Shown: positions 33,570 through 44,281 of the stretch, in pieces | Numbering within the stretch: position 1 is the first letter of the stretch | Layout: each line of letters begins with the position of its first letter | NCBI GenBank assembly: GCA_001567105.1 | Contig: LMZR01000049.1 | Coordinates: forward strand, 26,677 to 90,676 | Origin: Chloroflexi bacterium OLB14 | GTDB lineage: Bacteria > Chloroflexota > Anaerolineae > Anaerolineales > Villigracilaceae | Direction: 5' to 3' | Length of the DNA stretch: 64,000 bases | Notes under the pieces: model-generated | The model's database searches: none | Seen by the model: the letters and a program-made list of their open reading frames with translations, nothing else | Told to the model about the DNA's origin: nothing | Program-made: the position numbers and the translations under genes

Positions 33570-35942
33570 CTACGCCCCATACGGCACCCAGATATTTTTT
33601 ACCTGAGTGGCATGTCTTAATATTTCTTCCATCTGTGGCAAATCGCCATTTGAATTTAATACCCAAGTCTGTTTCATATTTCCAGTGGATGCAGATTGCA
33701 CAGCCTTGCCACCATCTTTTGAGCCTGCGTACCAAATCACATCTACGTCATCATGTTCGGATAATGTTTTTGCTAATTCATCTCGATACCCAGTGACGAT
33801 GTTAATTGTCCCAGCAGGCACATCAGATGTTTCTAACACTTGATAAAAATCTGTTGCGCTCAATGGCGAAACAGGTGATGGCACAACCACTAAAGCATTT
33901 CCCATGGCTAATGCCGAACCTGCTAATTGACATAATGCTAATAAAGGTTTGTCATCAGGTAATAAAATCGCCATCACGCCAATTGCTTCTGGAACTGCAA
34001 GCGTCACATTTCGAATTGGCGTGTTGTGAACAACGCCATCGTATTTATCAGCCCAAGCAGCGGCGGTGAATAAGGCTTCAATAGATTGTTCTACTTCTTG
34101 ATTTGCTGAATCAGAGTCAACGCCTGTTTGTTGGCAGATTCTTTTTGCAAATTCATCAGCACGCGCGGCGAGGTTTTCAGCCAGATAATATAAAATCTGC
34201 GCCTTGTTATGACCAGTTGTCTTAAACCATTTTTCTGCTGCGCCTCTAGCGGCTTCAACTGCATTACGAATATCTTTACGATTGCCTGCTCCAACTTCAG
34301 CGATTAAATTCCCATGTGCATCTTTTACGTCAAGTGAATATCCGCTATCAGGTCTGGCTTGTTTGCCGTTGATGAATAATTTTGCGGTGCGATCCATAGA
34401 AGGCAGAATATCGAATGAAGAATGCAAAATATTGGTTTGCTTTTTTTTCTTTGTTTTTTCATTCTGACTTCTGACTTCTGACTTCTGACTTCTCTTCACG
34501 TACTCAAACAATCCTTCCTTTCCACCTTCTCTACCAAATCCCGATTCACGATAACCACCAAAACCAGAAGCGGCATCAAATAAATTTGTGGAGTTAATCC
34601 AAATGGTGCCTGCTTTAATTTGCGTGGCGATATCTAATGCTAAATTTATATCTTCGCTCCAAATACAAGCGGCGAGTCCGAAACGAGTGTTGTTGGCTAA
34701 CTTGACTGCTTCATCAGGTGTTCTGAATGTCATTGCCGCCAGTACGGGACCAAAAATTTCAACTTGTGCAATCGTAGATGCAGGTGCAACATTGGTAAAT
34801 AATGTCGGCGGATAAAAATATCCGTCCGTTGGGCAAGACCAACTTGGTTGCCACATTTGCGCGCCTTCATCTTGCCCTTGTTGCACCAGCGATTCTATTT
34901 TTTGTAATTGCACAGGCGCGATGATTGCTCCAATATCCACTGCTTTATCTAATGGGTCACCGACTCTTAATTTTTCCATGCGTGCTTTTAATTTCTTATA
35001 CATTTTTTCAGCCACGCCTTCTTGCACTAACAAACGCGAACCCGCACAACATACTTGACCTTGATTAAACCAAATCGCATCTACTACGCCTTCAACTGCG
35101 GAATCTAAATCCGCATCGTCGAAGACGATGAAAGGAGACTTCCCTCCCAGCTCAAGAGAAATTTTCTTAGCAGTACCCGCTGTCGCCTTGCGAATGATGC
35201 GTCCCACATCTGTCGAACCCGTAAAAGCAATTTTATCCACATCTGCATTGACTAAAGCCGCGCCAGTTCTTCCATCGCCTGTAATAATATTTACAACACC
35301 AGCGGGCAAAATCTTGGCGCAAATTTCTGCAAACAATAATGCAGTTAATGATGTGAACTCGGCGGGTTTCAATACAACGGTGTTGCCCATTGCAAGTGCG
35401 GGCGCGATTTTCCACGAAAGCATAAGCAATGGAAAATTCCACGGGATGATTTGACCAACCACGCCAAGCGATTCATAATTTTTCATTTCGCTAGACATAA
35501 GTTGCGCCCAACCTGCATGATGATAAAAATGTCTGGCGACTAAGGGAATATCAATATCGCGCGTTTCACGAATCGGTTTGCCGTTGTCCATTGTTTCGAG
35601 GACTGCGAAGAGACGCGAATGTTTTTGAATTTGACGCGCGATAGCATACAAATAACGCGCTCGGGCATGACCTGATAACTGACTCCATTTACTATAAGCT
35701 TTTTTCGCCGCTCTGACGGCATCTTGCACATCGCTTTCACTGGCTTGAGCAATGTCGGCAAGTTTATTTTTGTTAGCAGGGTTTATCGAATCAAAATATT
35801 CTTTTGGTGATGGGTCGCGCCATTCGTTGTTGATGAATAATCCAAATTTACGATTGTGCGCATCCAACCATTCTTCAGCTGGTTTGCTTGCTTCGGGAGC
35901 GAGTCCGTAAGTTAATGTGTCAAGTATTTCGGTTACTGTCAT
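33570..35942 (-). CDS. Two-domain aldehyde dehydrogenase (ALDH16-like)
   Basis: 790 residues. The N-terminal domain (about 1-480) is a full aldehyde dehydrogenase: PWNFPLLMLSWKIAPALAMG, the catalytic Glu in SLELGGKSPFIVF and catalytic Cys in NQGQVCCAGSRLLV. The C-terminal part (about 510-790) resembles the NAD-binding half of a second such domain (LFINGKQARPDSGYS, then PDDKPLLALCQLAGSALAMG) but lacks the catalytic Cys and Glu, as in the ALDH16 family. The linker (about 480-510) has repeat-derived sequence (KRSQKSEVRSQNEK) followed by MDRTAKLF, which could once have been a separate start. It lies downstream of deoC on the same strand and may oxidise the acetaldehyde that DeoC makes. Confidence 0.88.
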   Translation of the reverse strand: MTVTEILDTLTYGLAPEASKPAEEWLDAHNRKFGLFINNEWRDPSPKEYFDSINPANKNKLADIAQASESDVQDAVRAAKKAYSKWSQLSGHARARYLYAIARQIQKHSRLFAVLETMDNGKPIRETRDIDIPLVARHFYHHAGWAQLMSSEMKNYESLGVVGQIIPWNFPLLMLSWKIAPALAMGNTVVLKPAEFTSLTALLFAEICAKILPAGVVNIITGDGRTGAALVNADVDKIAFTGSTDVGRIIRKATAGTAKKISLELGGKSPFIVFDDADLDSAVEGVVDAIWFNQGQVCCAGSRLLVQEGVAEKMYKKLKARMEKLRVGDPLDKAVDIGAIIAPVQLQKIESLVQQGQDEGAQMWQPSWSCPTDGYFYPPTLFTNVAPASTIAQVEIFGPVLAAMTFRTPDEAVKLANNTRFGLAACIWSEDINLALDIATQIKAGTIWINSTNLFDAASGFGGYRESGFGREGGKEGLFEYVKRSQKSEVRSQNEKTKKKKQTNILHSSFDILPSMDRTAKLFINGKQARPDSGYSLDVKDAHGNLIAEVGAGNRKDIRNAVEAARGAAEKWFKTTGHNKAQILYYLAENLAARADEFAKRICQQTGVDSDSANQEVEQSIEALFTAAAWADKYDGVVHNTPIRNVTLAVPEAIGVMAILLPDDKPLLALCQLAGSALAMGNALVVVPSPVSPLSATDFYQVLETSDVPAGTINIVTGYRDELAKTLSEHDDVDVIWYAGSKDGGKAVQSASTGNMKQTWVLNSNGDLPQMEEILRHATQVKNIWVPYGA
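34462..34497. repeat. Tandem GACTTCT repeat in the aldehyde dehydrogenase linker
   Basis: CTGACTTCTGACTTCTGACT and two further units are read in frame as KSEVRSQ-type residues. The adjacent DNA (34385-34461) is AT-rich and of intergenic character (poly-A/T, ATTCTTCATTCGATATTCTG). Confidence 0.8.
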
Positions 35943-36039
35943 ATTTTTTTCCTTTTCAAACACAAAGGCTTGCATTGAGTTTATCGAAATGACACAAAGG
36001 TCACTAAGGGTTGTGGTATTTTATTAGTATTACTTTCAT

Positions 36040-36150
36040 TATTCGTCGGACTAAAGTCCTGCCTCAGTACATAAAAGCCTTCGGGCTGAGTCTGCTTTAG
36101 CAGACTTTCATGCACTGAGCAAGGGATTTATTCCGATGCGAATGTGAGGG
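36040..36150. repeat. CTAAAGTCCTGC / GTCTGCTTTAGCAGAC repeat cluster, family I
   Basis: Short inverted units GGACTAAAGTCC, AAGCCTTCGGGCTGA and GTCTGCTTTAGCAGAC lie in the gap between the lipoprotein and aldehyde dehydrogenase genes. A related CGCAGACTTTAGTCTGC unit is at 52951-53000. Confidence 0.65.
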
Positions 36151-36176
36151 TGTCGAGAATGAAGAACTCCGATTAA

Positions 36177-37133
36177 TTATTGTGGCGAACCGAAAACAAA
36201 ATAAGGCCATGTTTCGCGACCAAGAACAAATTCACTTGTTTTGCTTCCAGTCCACTCAGGATTGGTCAGGTCTGAAAACTCAAAAATCAAACCAGGACCT
36301 ACAAATGCCATTTCATAAAACATCGCTTCCGTCCACTTTGTAGCCGCGAGAGACGGTGCTATGTCAACATATAAATTATTAGCCATATCTGTCCATATTT
36401 TAATCATATAACTGTTGGTGTATCCATAGTTTGGAGGTGATTTTATCTCTGAAAATCCGTTTTTTTCTTTATTATCGATTAACGATTGGTAATCACCTCG
36501 AATGTGTATTTCAATTATAGTTCCTGGCCATAGCCCCCATCGTTGAGACCCACCAACAGTGGAAAAATCAAGATAAAACTTACGAGCATCAAAATTAGGC
36601 TTATTAAATTCTTCTATTGTAGTAATAATATCTCTATCTAAACATGCATTTATCATATTAGTGAACATACTAGTGTTGAAATTCACTACACCTCTTGGGT
36701 CAATATTTTCAGTGTGGTGTAAAGTTGGTATAGATTCTCCAGCTTCAATTGAACTGTCAATATATATATTCATGAGAAATGCATCAAGATATCCTTCATC
36801 ATTAACTTCCCTACTTCGATCCAACATATAATCACTAAAAATAGTGAGATACCATGAATTTCGCTCTTCATCCCATATATAAGTTAAAGTATTTCCATTT
36901 TCTGTGGTTTTATCCAGAAAATAGTCACCGTTTTCAAAACGAGAATATTCTGCTGGCGCATTTGGGTCAATGGTTGGAACTTGTGTTTCGGTTGGAGAAG
37001 GAATATTTGTAGGCGCTGACGTGATAGTCACTTCGGAAGTGACTGTTATATTTAGGGCTTGAGTCGGCGCAGAGGTGCAAGAAACCAGAACAATAATTCC
37101 AGTTATTATGAGCAATATGTTTTTCAACTTCAT
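36177..37133 (-). CDS. Lipoprotein of unknown function
   Basis: 318 residues with lipobox VSC (Cys 19) and a Thr/Pro-rich linker to about residue 60. The mature part is a Trp- and Tyr-rich globular domain without known motifs (SRFENGDYFLDKTTENGNTL, then RKFYLDFSTVGGSQRWGLWP). Two cysteines remain after the lipobox region, only one clearly internal. I do not recognise the family. It lies between the YdeI/RidA/deoC run and the aldehyde dehydrogenase gene, separated from both by repeats, so it may be independently expressed. Confidence 0.7.
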   Translation of the reverse strand: MKLKNILLIITGIIVLVSCTSAPTQALNITVTSEVTITSAPTNIPSPTETQVPTIDPNAPAEYSRFENGDYFLDKTTENGNTLTYIWDEERNSWYLTIFSDYMLDRSREVNDEGYLDAFLMNIYIDSSIEAGESIPTLHHTENIDPRGVVNFNTSMFTNMINACLDRDIITTIEEFNKPNFDARKFYLDFSTVGGSQRWGLWPGTIIEIHIRGDYQSLIDNKEKNGFSEIKSPPNYGYTNSYMIKIWTDMANNLYVDIAPSLAATKWTEAMFYEMAFVGPGLIFEFSDLTNPEWTGSKTSEFVLGRETWPYFVFGSPQ

Positions 37134-37185
37134 ATAGTTATTTTCCTCTTGCTTCTTCTAAAGACCTGACAGGTTTAATTTAGAA

Positions 37186-37770
37186 TCAACCAATCTTCTC
37201 GTTCTTTTCCAACATCTCAACAAACTGCCTGATTTTTTTCTGGCGTGTTTCTGCTTTCTTGACATTATGAATGCGGAATAAAAATGAATATCTCTCTGAA
37301 CTTTTCAGTGCTTCAAAAGTTGCTTTGGCTTTTTTGTTTTTATTCAAAGCCTTTTGAAAATCTTCTGGCACGGGCATATTTTTCTGTCCGTGATAGGCAT
37401 TGTCCCAACGTCCATCGGCTTTGGCGGCTTCAATGGCTTTGAGTCCAGCGGGTTGCATTTGTCCGCTTTTGATTAGTCGTTCCACTTTCTCAACATTAAT
37501 CTTTGACCAAATGCTTTTTGGTCTGCGTGGTGTAAATTTTTGCAGAAAATATTTTTCATCAAAACTTTTCTTCTGACCATCAATCCAGCCGTAGCATAAG
37601 GCAATATCTAATGCTTCTGCGTATGTAACAGATGAAATGCCAGAATCCTTTTTTGCTATCTTCAACCACAAGCCTTGTGACTTTTCGTGATTCTTGGCAA
37701 CCCAATCCGCAAATTTAGATTGAGAAGCAAATGAAAGAGTGGGAAGGTCTTGCTTTTTCAAATTATCCAA
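37186..37770 (-). CDS. YdeI/OmpD-associated family protein
   Basis: 194 residues with the YdeI family hallmarks: SFASQSKFADWVAKNHEKSQ, WLKIAKKDSG, CYGWIDGQKKSFDEKYFLQK, FTPRRPKSIWSKIN and VPEDFQKALNKN. The family is widespread and linked to stress or antimicrobial-peptide tolerance in some bacteria; its chemistry is unknown. It overlaps the RidA gene by 8 bases, so the two are co-translated. Confidence 0.9.
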   Translation of the reverse strand: MDNLKKQDLPTLSFASQSKFADWVAKNHEKSQGLWLKIAKKDSGISSVTYAEALDIALCYGWIDGQKKSFDEKYFLQKFTPRRPKSIWSKINVEKVERLIKSGQMQPAGLKAIEAAKADGRWDNAYHGQKNMPVPEDFQKALNKNKKAKATFEALKSSERYSFLFRIHNVKKAETRQKKIRQFVEMLEKNEKIG

Positions 37771-38152
37771 CTTTGCTCGCCCACGCTTCCACTTCTACTT
37801 TATAAATTGGGTTTGCTAAACCAGCCACATATACTAAAGTAGAACAAGGTTTATGCTCACCATATTTAGAAGCGATTACTTTGCTACGCTTGGCGGTATC
37901 CCATTCACCAACTAGATAATAATTAATTTTGACAATATCTTCTATGCTCATATCCGCCGCTTTTAAATTGTGGATGATGTTATCTAAAGCCACATCTAAT
38001 TGCTCTATTGGGTCTTCGGGGACAGTGCCATCTTGCCTCATCCCTACTTGACCAGAAATAATTAAAAATCTTTCATTGGCACTTAACTCCACTTGATGTT
38101 GATACAACCCAACAGGTTGATGAATATTTTCTGGGTTACGAAATTTTTTCAT
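37763..38152 (-). CDS. RidA/YjgF-family protein
   Basis: 129 residues of the Rid enamine/imine deaminase family (HQVELSANERFLIISGQVGM, QLDVALDNIIHNLKAADMS, VKINYYLVGEWD, CSTLVYVAGLANPIYKVEVE). The canonical RidA arginine in the 'P.R....V..L' segment is replaced here by S-T-L-V-Y-V, so it may belong to a Rid1-7 subgroup without classical deaminase activity. Short spacing to neighbours suggests one operon with deoC and ydeI. Confidence 0.88.
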   Translation of the reverse strand: MKKFRNPENIHQPVGLYQHQVELSANERFLIISGQVGMRQDGTVPEDPIEQLDVALDNIIHNLKAADMSIEDIVKINYYLVGEWDTAKRSKVIASKYGEHKPCSTLVYVAGLANPIYKVEVEAWASKVG

Positions 38153-38162
38153 TCACAGTCTC

Positions 38163-38450
38163 CTAGCCTTTTTCAGCAGTTGTTTTTTGCAAATGCCAGC
38201 TACTCACCACTTGTTGCAAAGCCATAGGAGCATTAAAGCGCAATGCTTCAATTTGTTCAGCATAATATTTATACACTGAGCGATCTTTTACATTGGGTTG
38301 ACTTAATTCTTTATGTATCGTTTTTAACAAAGCCAATGCAAGTTGAGCAGTCATATCTTCTTTTGTTTCTAAGATATTATGAAACAAAAGCAACTTATCT
38401 TTAGCGGTTGGAATACTAAATAAATCTTTATAATCTGATATTTTTTTCAT
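38163..38450 (-). CDS. Small helical protein of unknown function
   Basis: 95 residues, mostly helical, starting 6 bases after the deoC stop and ending 10 bases before ridA. Segments DKLLLFHNILETKEDMTAQ and VYKYYAEQIEALRFNAPMAL are the most regular. No signal peptide or known motif. The tight spacing makes co-expression with deoC and ridA likely. Confidence 0.7.
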   Translation of the reverse strand: MKKISDYKDLFSIPTAKDKLLLFHNILETKEDMTAQLALALLKTIHKELSQPNVKDRSVYKYYAEQIEALRFNAPMALQQVVSSWHLQKTTAEKG

Positions 38451-38456
38451 CCAAAA

Positions 38457-39440
38457 TCATCCTAACGATTGATACTGCATTGAAGCATAACGTCCATACA
38501 CAAAATGTTCAAGTTGGCGTTCAATGTCGTTTAACAAAGCCGATGCACCGATTCTAAATAAATGCGGTTGCATCCATTCTTCGCCAAGTTCTTCCTTCAT
38601 CATAATTAACCAATCAAGTGATTGCTTCGCCGTGCGAATTCCGCCCGCAGGTTTGAAGCCAACCTTGTAACCCGTTTGTTCATAATAATCACGAATAGCT
38701 CGTACCATCACCAAACTAACAGGCAAAGTCGCATTGGTTGGTTCTTTACCTGTAGATGTTTTGATAAAGTCTGAGCCTGCTTGCATACACACATAACTAG
38801 CACGCATCACATTTTTTAATGTGCCTAACTCACCCACTGCCAAAATAGATTTCATATGAGCAGGTCCACAGGCTTCACGGAAAGTTTTCACTTCATCATA
38901 CAAAGCGCGCCAATTTTGAGTCAACACATGCTGGCGAGAAATAACAATATCAATTTCGCTAGCGCCTGCTTTAACCGATGCTTCAATTTCCTGAATTTTT
39001 TGTTTGAATGGATTCAAGCCTGCAGGAAAACCAGTAGATACAGCCGCTACAGGAATATTTGATCCTTCTAGTGCTTCAACTGCAGTAGATACAAACTCGT
39101 GATAGACACACACAGCACCCGTCGTCAGCGAATGATTAAGCCCAAGTTTTTCGAGCAGCTCGAAGCGTAGTGGCTGACGCGCTTTGGCGCACAATCTTTT
39201 GACAGTACCAGGCGTATCATCACCTGAAAGAGTGGTCAAATCAATAGTGCTGATGGCTTGTAACAACCATGCCGCCTGCCATTCTTTTTTCACAGTTCGG
39301 CGCGTATTCATAGTTGCAGAGCGCCGTTCTACTGCCGAGCGATTCACTTTCACTTCTTCTACGGGTCCCAAATCTAATGGCATAATTGGTACACGAACAT
39401 CATGAATTGTCATATTTTTTGTATCAGTCGTCATATTCAT
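38457..39440 (-). CDS. deoC: Deoxyribose-phosphate aldolase
   Basis: 327 residues, longer than the usual 220-260 because of an N-terminal extension of about 50 residues, as in the long DeoC subgroup. The Schiff-base lysine lies in SDFIKTSTGKEP (about residue 220), with VKAGASEIDIVIS and KPAGGIRTAKQSLDW as further active-site strands. It splits 2-deoxyribose 5-phosphate into glyceraldehyde 3-phosphate and acetaldehyde. A nearby aldehyde dehydrogenase could handle the acetaldehyde. It is the first gene of a run deoC - unknown - ridA - ydeI. Confidence 0.95.
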   Translation of the reverse strand: MNMTTDTKNMTIHDVRVPIMPLDLGPVEEVKVNRSAVERRSATMNTRRTVKKEWQAAWLLQAISTIDLTTLSGDDTPGTVKRLCAKARQPLRFELLEKLGLNHSLTTGAVCVYHEFVSTAVEALEGSNIPVAAVSTGFPAGLNPFKQKIQEIEASVKAGASEIDIVISRQHVLTQNWRALYDEVKTFREACGPAHMKSILAVGELGTLKNVMRASYVCMQAGSDFIKTSTGKEPTNATLPVSLVMVRAIRDYYEQTGYKVGFKPAGGIRTAKQSLDWLIMMKEELGEEWMQPHLFRIGASALLNDIERQLEHFVYGRYASMQYQSLG

Positions 39441-39622
39441 ATAACCTCTAATTTCTCATAACATTATACAGCAGTTATAATTTAGATATGGCATTTTCAT
39501 ACTTCCACCCGCATATATAAGGTTAGGAGTTCTGCTTATTTGATTGGTTTACACAAAAGCCTTAATTAATGTATTCTAAGGCTAAAAAGTATAAAATATT
39601 CACCATTTATTTAAGGAGCATA

Positions 39623-41677
39623 ATGACACATTATCCAGTCCCACCAAAACGGGAGTTTTTAATTACTCAACATGGCGTTACGCGCAATGACGAATATTAT
39701 TGGATGCGCGAACGCGAAGACCCACAAGTTATTAAATATTTAGAAGCCGAAAATGAATACCTTGAAAAAGCTTTAAGCCATATCAAGCCATTGCAAGAAG
39801 CTTTGTTTCAAGAAATGAAAAGCAGAATTAAAGAAGTAGATAGTTCTGTGCCTGAAAAATATAAAGATTATTTTTATTACACACGCACCGAAGCAGGCAA
39901 ACAATATCCTATCTATTGCCGTAAAAAAGAATCGTTAGACGCACCTGAAGAAATTTTACTAAATCAAAATGAATTAGCAGAGGGGCATGAATTTTGTAGC
40001 ATTAGTGCATTCAACATTAGCCCTGACCAAAATAAACTTGCTTATTCGCTTGACCTTGAAGGCGATGAAACCTATACTATTTACATCAAAGATTTAACAA
40101 CTGGAAAACTGTACCCAGAAAAAATTGAAAATGTAAATGGCAGTGTTTATTATTCTGTAGGAGCAGAATGGGCAAAAGATAGCCAAACTATCTTTTACAT
40201 AAAGTTAGATGAAATTCGCCGTGCTAGCAAATTATATCGCCACACACTAGGCACAAACCCTAAAGATGATGTTTTAGTTTTTCACGAAACAGATGATACC
40301 TATTCACTTTCGATGTTTAAGACTCGCAGTGAAGAATTCATTATGCTATATCACTACAATACATTATCACAAGAAATGCGCTTCATTCCTGCGGGGCAGC
40401 CTGATTTTGCACCTCAAATTTTGCAATCCCGCCAAAGCGGACTTGAGTATTATGCTACTCATCATGGCGATTCGTTCTACATCATCACCAATAAAGATGC
40501 TTATAACTATAAATTAGTCACAGCACCTGTTTCAAACCCAAGCATGGAAAATTGGAAAGATGTGATCCCACATCGTGAAGATGTTTTGATTGAACATGTG
40601 GACATTTTTGAAAACCACTTAGTTTTACATGAGAGAAAAGCTGGGGTGAGGCAAATTCGATTAAGTTCGATAAAAAATATAGCACAAGGCATGTATGTCA
40701 AATTTCCAGACCCAACGTATGAAGTGGTAGTTGAATACAATTTAGAATTTAAGACCGATGAATTTCGTATTCGTTACTCATCGTTGGTGACACCCACTTC
40801 AATTGTCAGCATTAACTTGAACACAGGTACGTGGACAATTTTGAAAGAAGATGAAATTGCAGATTTTGATAAAAATAATTATGTTTGCGAGTTTATCTTT
40901 GCCACGGCTGGGGATGGGAAAAAAGTTCCAATGTCTATTGCCTATAAAAAAGGTCAAGAAAGAAGCGGGAAAAATCCAACGTTAATTTATGGCTATGGCG
41001 CGTATGGTGCATCCAGCGAAGCACATTTCAATTCCAATATCATCAGCATTTTAGATAGAGGTTTTGTGTTTGCCATCGCGCATGTGCGTGGCGGTTCTGA
41101 AATGGGGCGCGCTTGGTATGACGATGGAAAAATGTTTAATAAGAAAAATTCTTTTACAGATTTAATTGCTTGTGCTGAGCATTTGATAAAAGAAAAATTT
41201 GCATCGCCTGAAAAGATAGCCATCATCGGTAGTTCGGCTGGCGGATTATTAGTTGGCGCAAGCATGGTGATGCGACCCGATTTATTTAACACAGTCATTT
41301 GCAAAGTGCCATTTTTAGATGTGGTGACAAGCATGAGCGATGAAACGATTCCATTGACAACTTTGGAATATGACCAATGGGGGCACCCTGTGGAAAGTAA
41401 GCAATCTTTTGATTACATGCTTTCATATTCGCCGTATGATAATTTGCAGGAAGTGGAATATCCAAATTTATTATTGACCACAGGCTTTAATGATCCACGT
41501 GTGGCTTATTGGGAACCAGCAAAATTTTTAGCACGTATTCGTGATAAAAAGAAAGGCGATAAACTTGCCTTGTTACAAACAAACTTTAGTGCGGGTCACG
41601 CAGGTGCTAGTGGGCGTTATGATCTTCTGAAAGAGAACGCGCTTGATTTTGCCTTTTTGATTGATCGGCTAACATAA
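39623..41677 (+). CDS. S9-family serine peptidase, oligopeptidase B-like
   Basis: 684 residues. The N-terminal part begins PPKREFLITQHGVTRNDEYY and forms a seven-bladed propeller (about 70-400). The C-terminal alpha/beta-hydrolase has IYGYGAYG, HVRGGSEMGRAWYDDGK, the nucleophile in IGSSAGGLLVGA, the acid in GFNDPRVAYWEP and the His in SAGHAGASGRY. It cleaves short peptides, usually after basic residues. Cytosolic, as no signal is seen. AAGGAG precedes ATG 39623; the upstream frame has no such signal. A strong terminator follows. Confidence 0.95.
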   Translation: MTHYPVPPKREFLITQHGVTRNDEYYWMREREDPQVIKYLEAENEYLEKALSHIKPLQEALFQEMKSRIKEVDSSVPEKYKDYFYYTRTEAGKQYPIYCRKKESLDAPEEILLNQNELAEGHEFCSISAFNISPDQNKLAYSLDLEGDETYTIYIKDLTTGKLYPEKIENVNGSVYYSVGAEWAKDSQTIFYIKLDEIRRASKLYRHTLGTNPKDDVLVFHETDDTYSLSMFKTRSEEFIMLYHYNTLSQEMRFIPAGQPDFAPQILQSRQSGLEYYATHHGDSFYIITNKDAYNYKLVTAPVSNPSMENWKDVIPHREDVLIEHVDIFENHLVLHERKAGVRQIRLSSIKNIAQGMYVKFPDPTYEVVVEYNLEFKTDEFRIRYSSLVTPTSIVSINLNTGTWTILKEDEIADFDKNNYVCEFIFATAGDGKKVPMSIAYKKGQERSGKNPTLIYGYGAYGASSEAHFNSNIISILDRGFVFAIAHVRGGSEMGRAWYDDGKMFNKKNSFTDLIACAEHLIKEKFASPEKIAIIGSSAGGLLVGASMVMRPDLFNTVICKVPFLDVVTSMSDETIPLTTLEYDQWGHPVESKQSFDYMLSYSPYDNLQEVEYPNLLLTTGFNDPRVAYWEPAKFLARIRDKKKGDKLALLQTNFSAGHAGASGRYDLLKENALDFAFLIDRLT

Positions 41678-41681
41678 TCAT

Positions 41682-41718
41682 AAAGACTCCCGAATTTTTA
41701 TTCGGGAGTCTTTTTTTT
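41682..41718 (+). terminator. Intrinsic terminator of the S9 peptidase gene
   Basis: The stem AAAGACTCCCGAAT / ATTCGGGAGTCTTT with loop TTTT and an eight-base T tract starts 5 bases after the stop codon. Confidence 0.95.
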
Positions 41719-41765
41719 GGGGGGATTTAGGGAGCTTGCTCCCGTAGTATTTGGCTAATTCCTAA

Positions 41766-43086
41766 TTATGCAGTTTGTTTTGCTTTGGCTACTTCTGCTT
41801 CAAGCATGGCAGTCGTCATTGATTTTGGACGTTCAATTGGCATACTTAAAGCACGCGCCCAAACATAATTAGCAGTGACGCCTAAAGCACGACCCACACC
41901 AAATAAGACAGTATAAAAGTCAAATTCACGCACGCCGTAATAGTATTGCAAAGTTCCAGAGATGGCATCTACATTAGGAGCGGGGCTCTTGGCTTTGCCT
42001 TGTTCCTTCAACACAGATGGTACAACATCTAAAGTAAGTTGAGCAAGTTTCAATAATTCATCATCTGGGAAATGTTTCTTGGCAAATTCAAGTTGGGTCA
42101 CAAAACGTGGGTCAGTGACGCGTAAAATGCCATGCCCATAACCTGGGATAACTTTTCCGCTGTTCAACGTATCCCATGCAAATTTATATAACTCATCACG
42201 AGATGGTACACCATTGAATTTCTTTTTCACATCTAACAGCCACGCTAAACTTTCTTGATTGGCTAAACCATGTAATGGGCCAGCCAAGGCATTCAAAGAG
42301 GCAGAGAAGGCGAAGAAAGCATCTGATAATGTAGAACCCGCTAAATGCATAGAATGAGCCGAAGCATTTCCAGATTCATGGTCAGAGTGGATGATGAAAT
42401 AAAGTCTGGCTAAATCGGCATAGCCTTTTTTATCCGAGACTTTTATCATACGAGCAAAGTTCATTCCAAAATCTTGCTTGTGATTGTATTTTGGCTTGGA
42501 GGTTTCGCCGAAAAATTTCAGGCGATAAATAAATGCCGCAATCATTAGCAACTTAGCCGTTAGATTTAAACTATCTTCCAGTGCCGCTTCCCAATAGACA
42601 TCTTTCTTCATGCCTTCTTGGTAACGCTTTGCAAAAACAGATTCATTACCCAGTGCCAACACAGCCTGTGATAACAAAATCATCGGGTGTGTTTCTTTAG
42701 GCATTGCCCGCAACATTTTATAAACATAATCGGGGACTGTTGCTCGTTTTGCCCATTCGTATTCAACTGCTTCGGCTTCCGCTTTTGTTGGTACTTCGCC
42801 AACAAGTAATAAATAATATAAACCACCCACCATCGGCATTTTTCCGCCACGTGCTTTGGGTAAAGCCTTCAATGTTTCATTAATAGTTAACCCACGAAAA
42901 CGAATGCCTTCGCCTGGATCTACCGATGAAATATCTGTGTGTAAAGATTTGATATCTCGCATTCCATACAAAACTTCTTCAATCGTAACGGTATCCACCA
43001 CTACATCAGCATGTTCTTTTGCTAATGTTTTAATTCGCTCGCGCCATGCGGGCAGTACTGCTGAAATTTTTTTCTTGCAGAATCAT
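41766..43086 (-). CDS. Citrate synthase, mitochondrial type (frame break in a poly-A near 43070)
   Basis: About 439 residues when reconstructed. It catalyses oxaloacetate plus acetyl-CoA to citrate. Active-site His are in GPLHGLANQES and PGYGHGILRVTDPR; an earlier IIHSDHESGNASAHSMHL segment is typical. The uninterrupted frame begins only at a GTG at 43001, but one frame over the DNA up to ATG 43086 (with AGGAG before it) encodes LQEKISAVLPAWRERIKTLA, the expected N-terminus. One extra A in the run of seven (43067-43073) causes the break. Of the eukaryote-like long type. Malate dehydrogenase lies just upstream, so both steps of oxaloacetate use are encoded together. Confidence 0.92.
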
Positions 43087-43119
43087 TAATTAATCTCCTG
43101 AATTACGTTATATGTAAAA

Positions 43120-43195
43120 CGTATACAGGTATACAGGTACACAGGAAATTCCTTGCTTACTTGTCTACTTGTTTCCGTATTTACTTGTTTACCTC

Positions 43196-43196
<1 letters not shown>
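43120..43196. repeat. ATACAGGTATACAGG / CTTGTCTACTTG repeat, family G (copy 2)
   Basis: Tandem GTATACAGGTATACAGGTAC units on the left face TTACTTGTCTACTTG units on the right. It lies between malate dehydrogenase and citrate synthase and touches the malate dehydrogenase stop codon. Confidence 0.7.
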
Positions 43197-44158
<962 letters not shown>

Positions 44159-44177
44159 TTATATTTTATCACGCACA

Positions 44178-44205
44178 AAACGGACTCGACAGTGCGAGTC
44201 CGTTT
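44178..44205 (-). terminator. Terminator downstream of trxB
   Basis: The 11-bp stem AAACGGACTCG / CGAGTCCGTTT with a six-base loop, with TTTT on the minus strand. It separates trxB from the malate dehydrogenase gene that follows on the same strand. Confidence 0.75.
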
Positions 44206-44281
44206 GAAAAATTATCAGATTGGATTCTGCTGAAGATACAGAACCAACTACCCGTTAAGTCTGAGGCGATAAAAATCCGCT

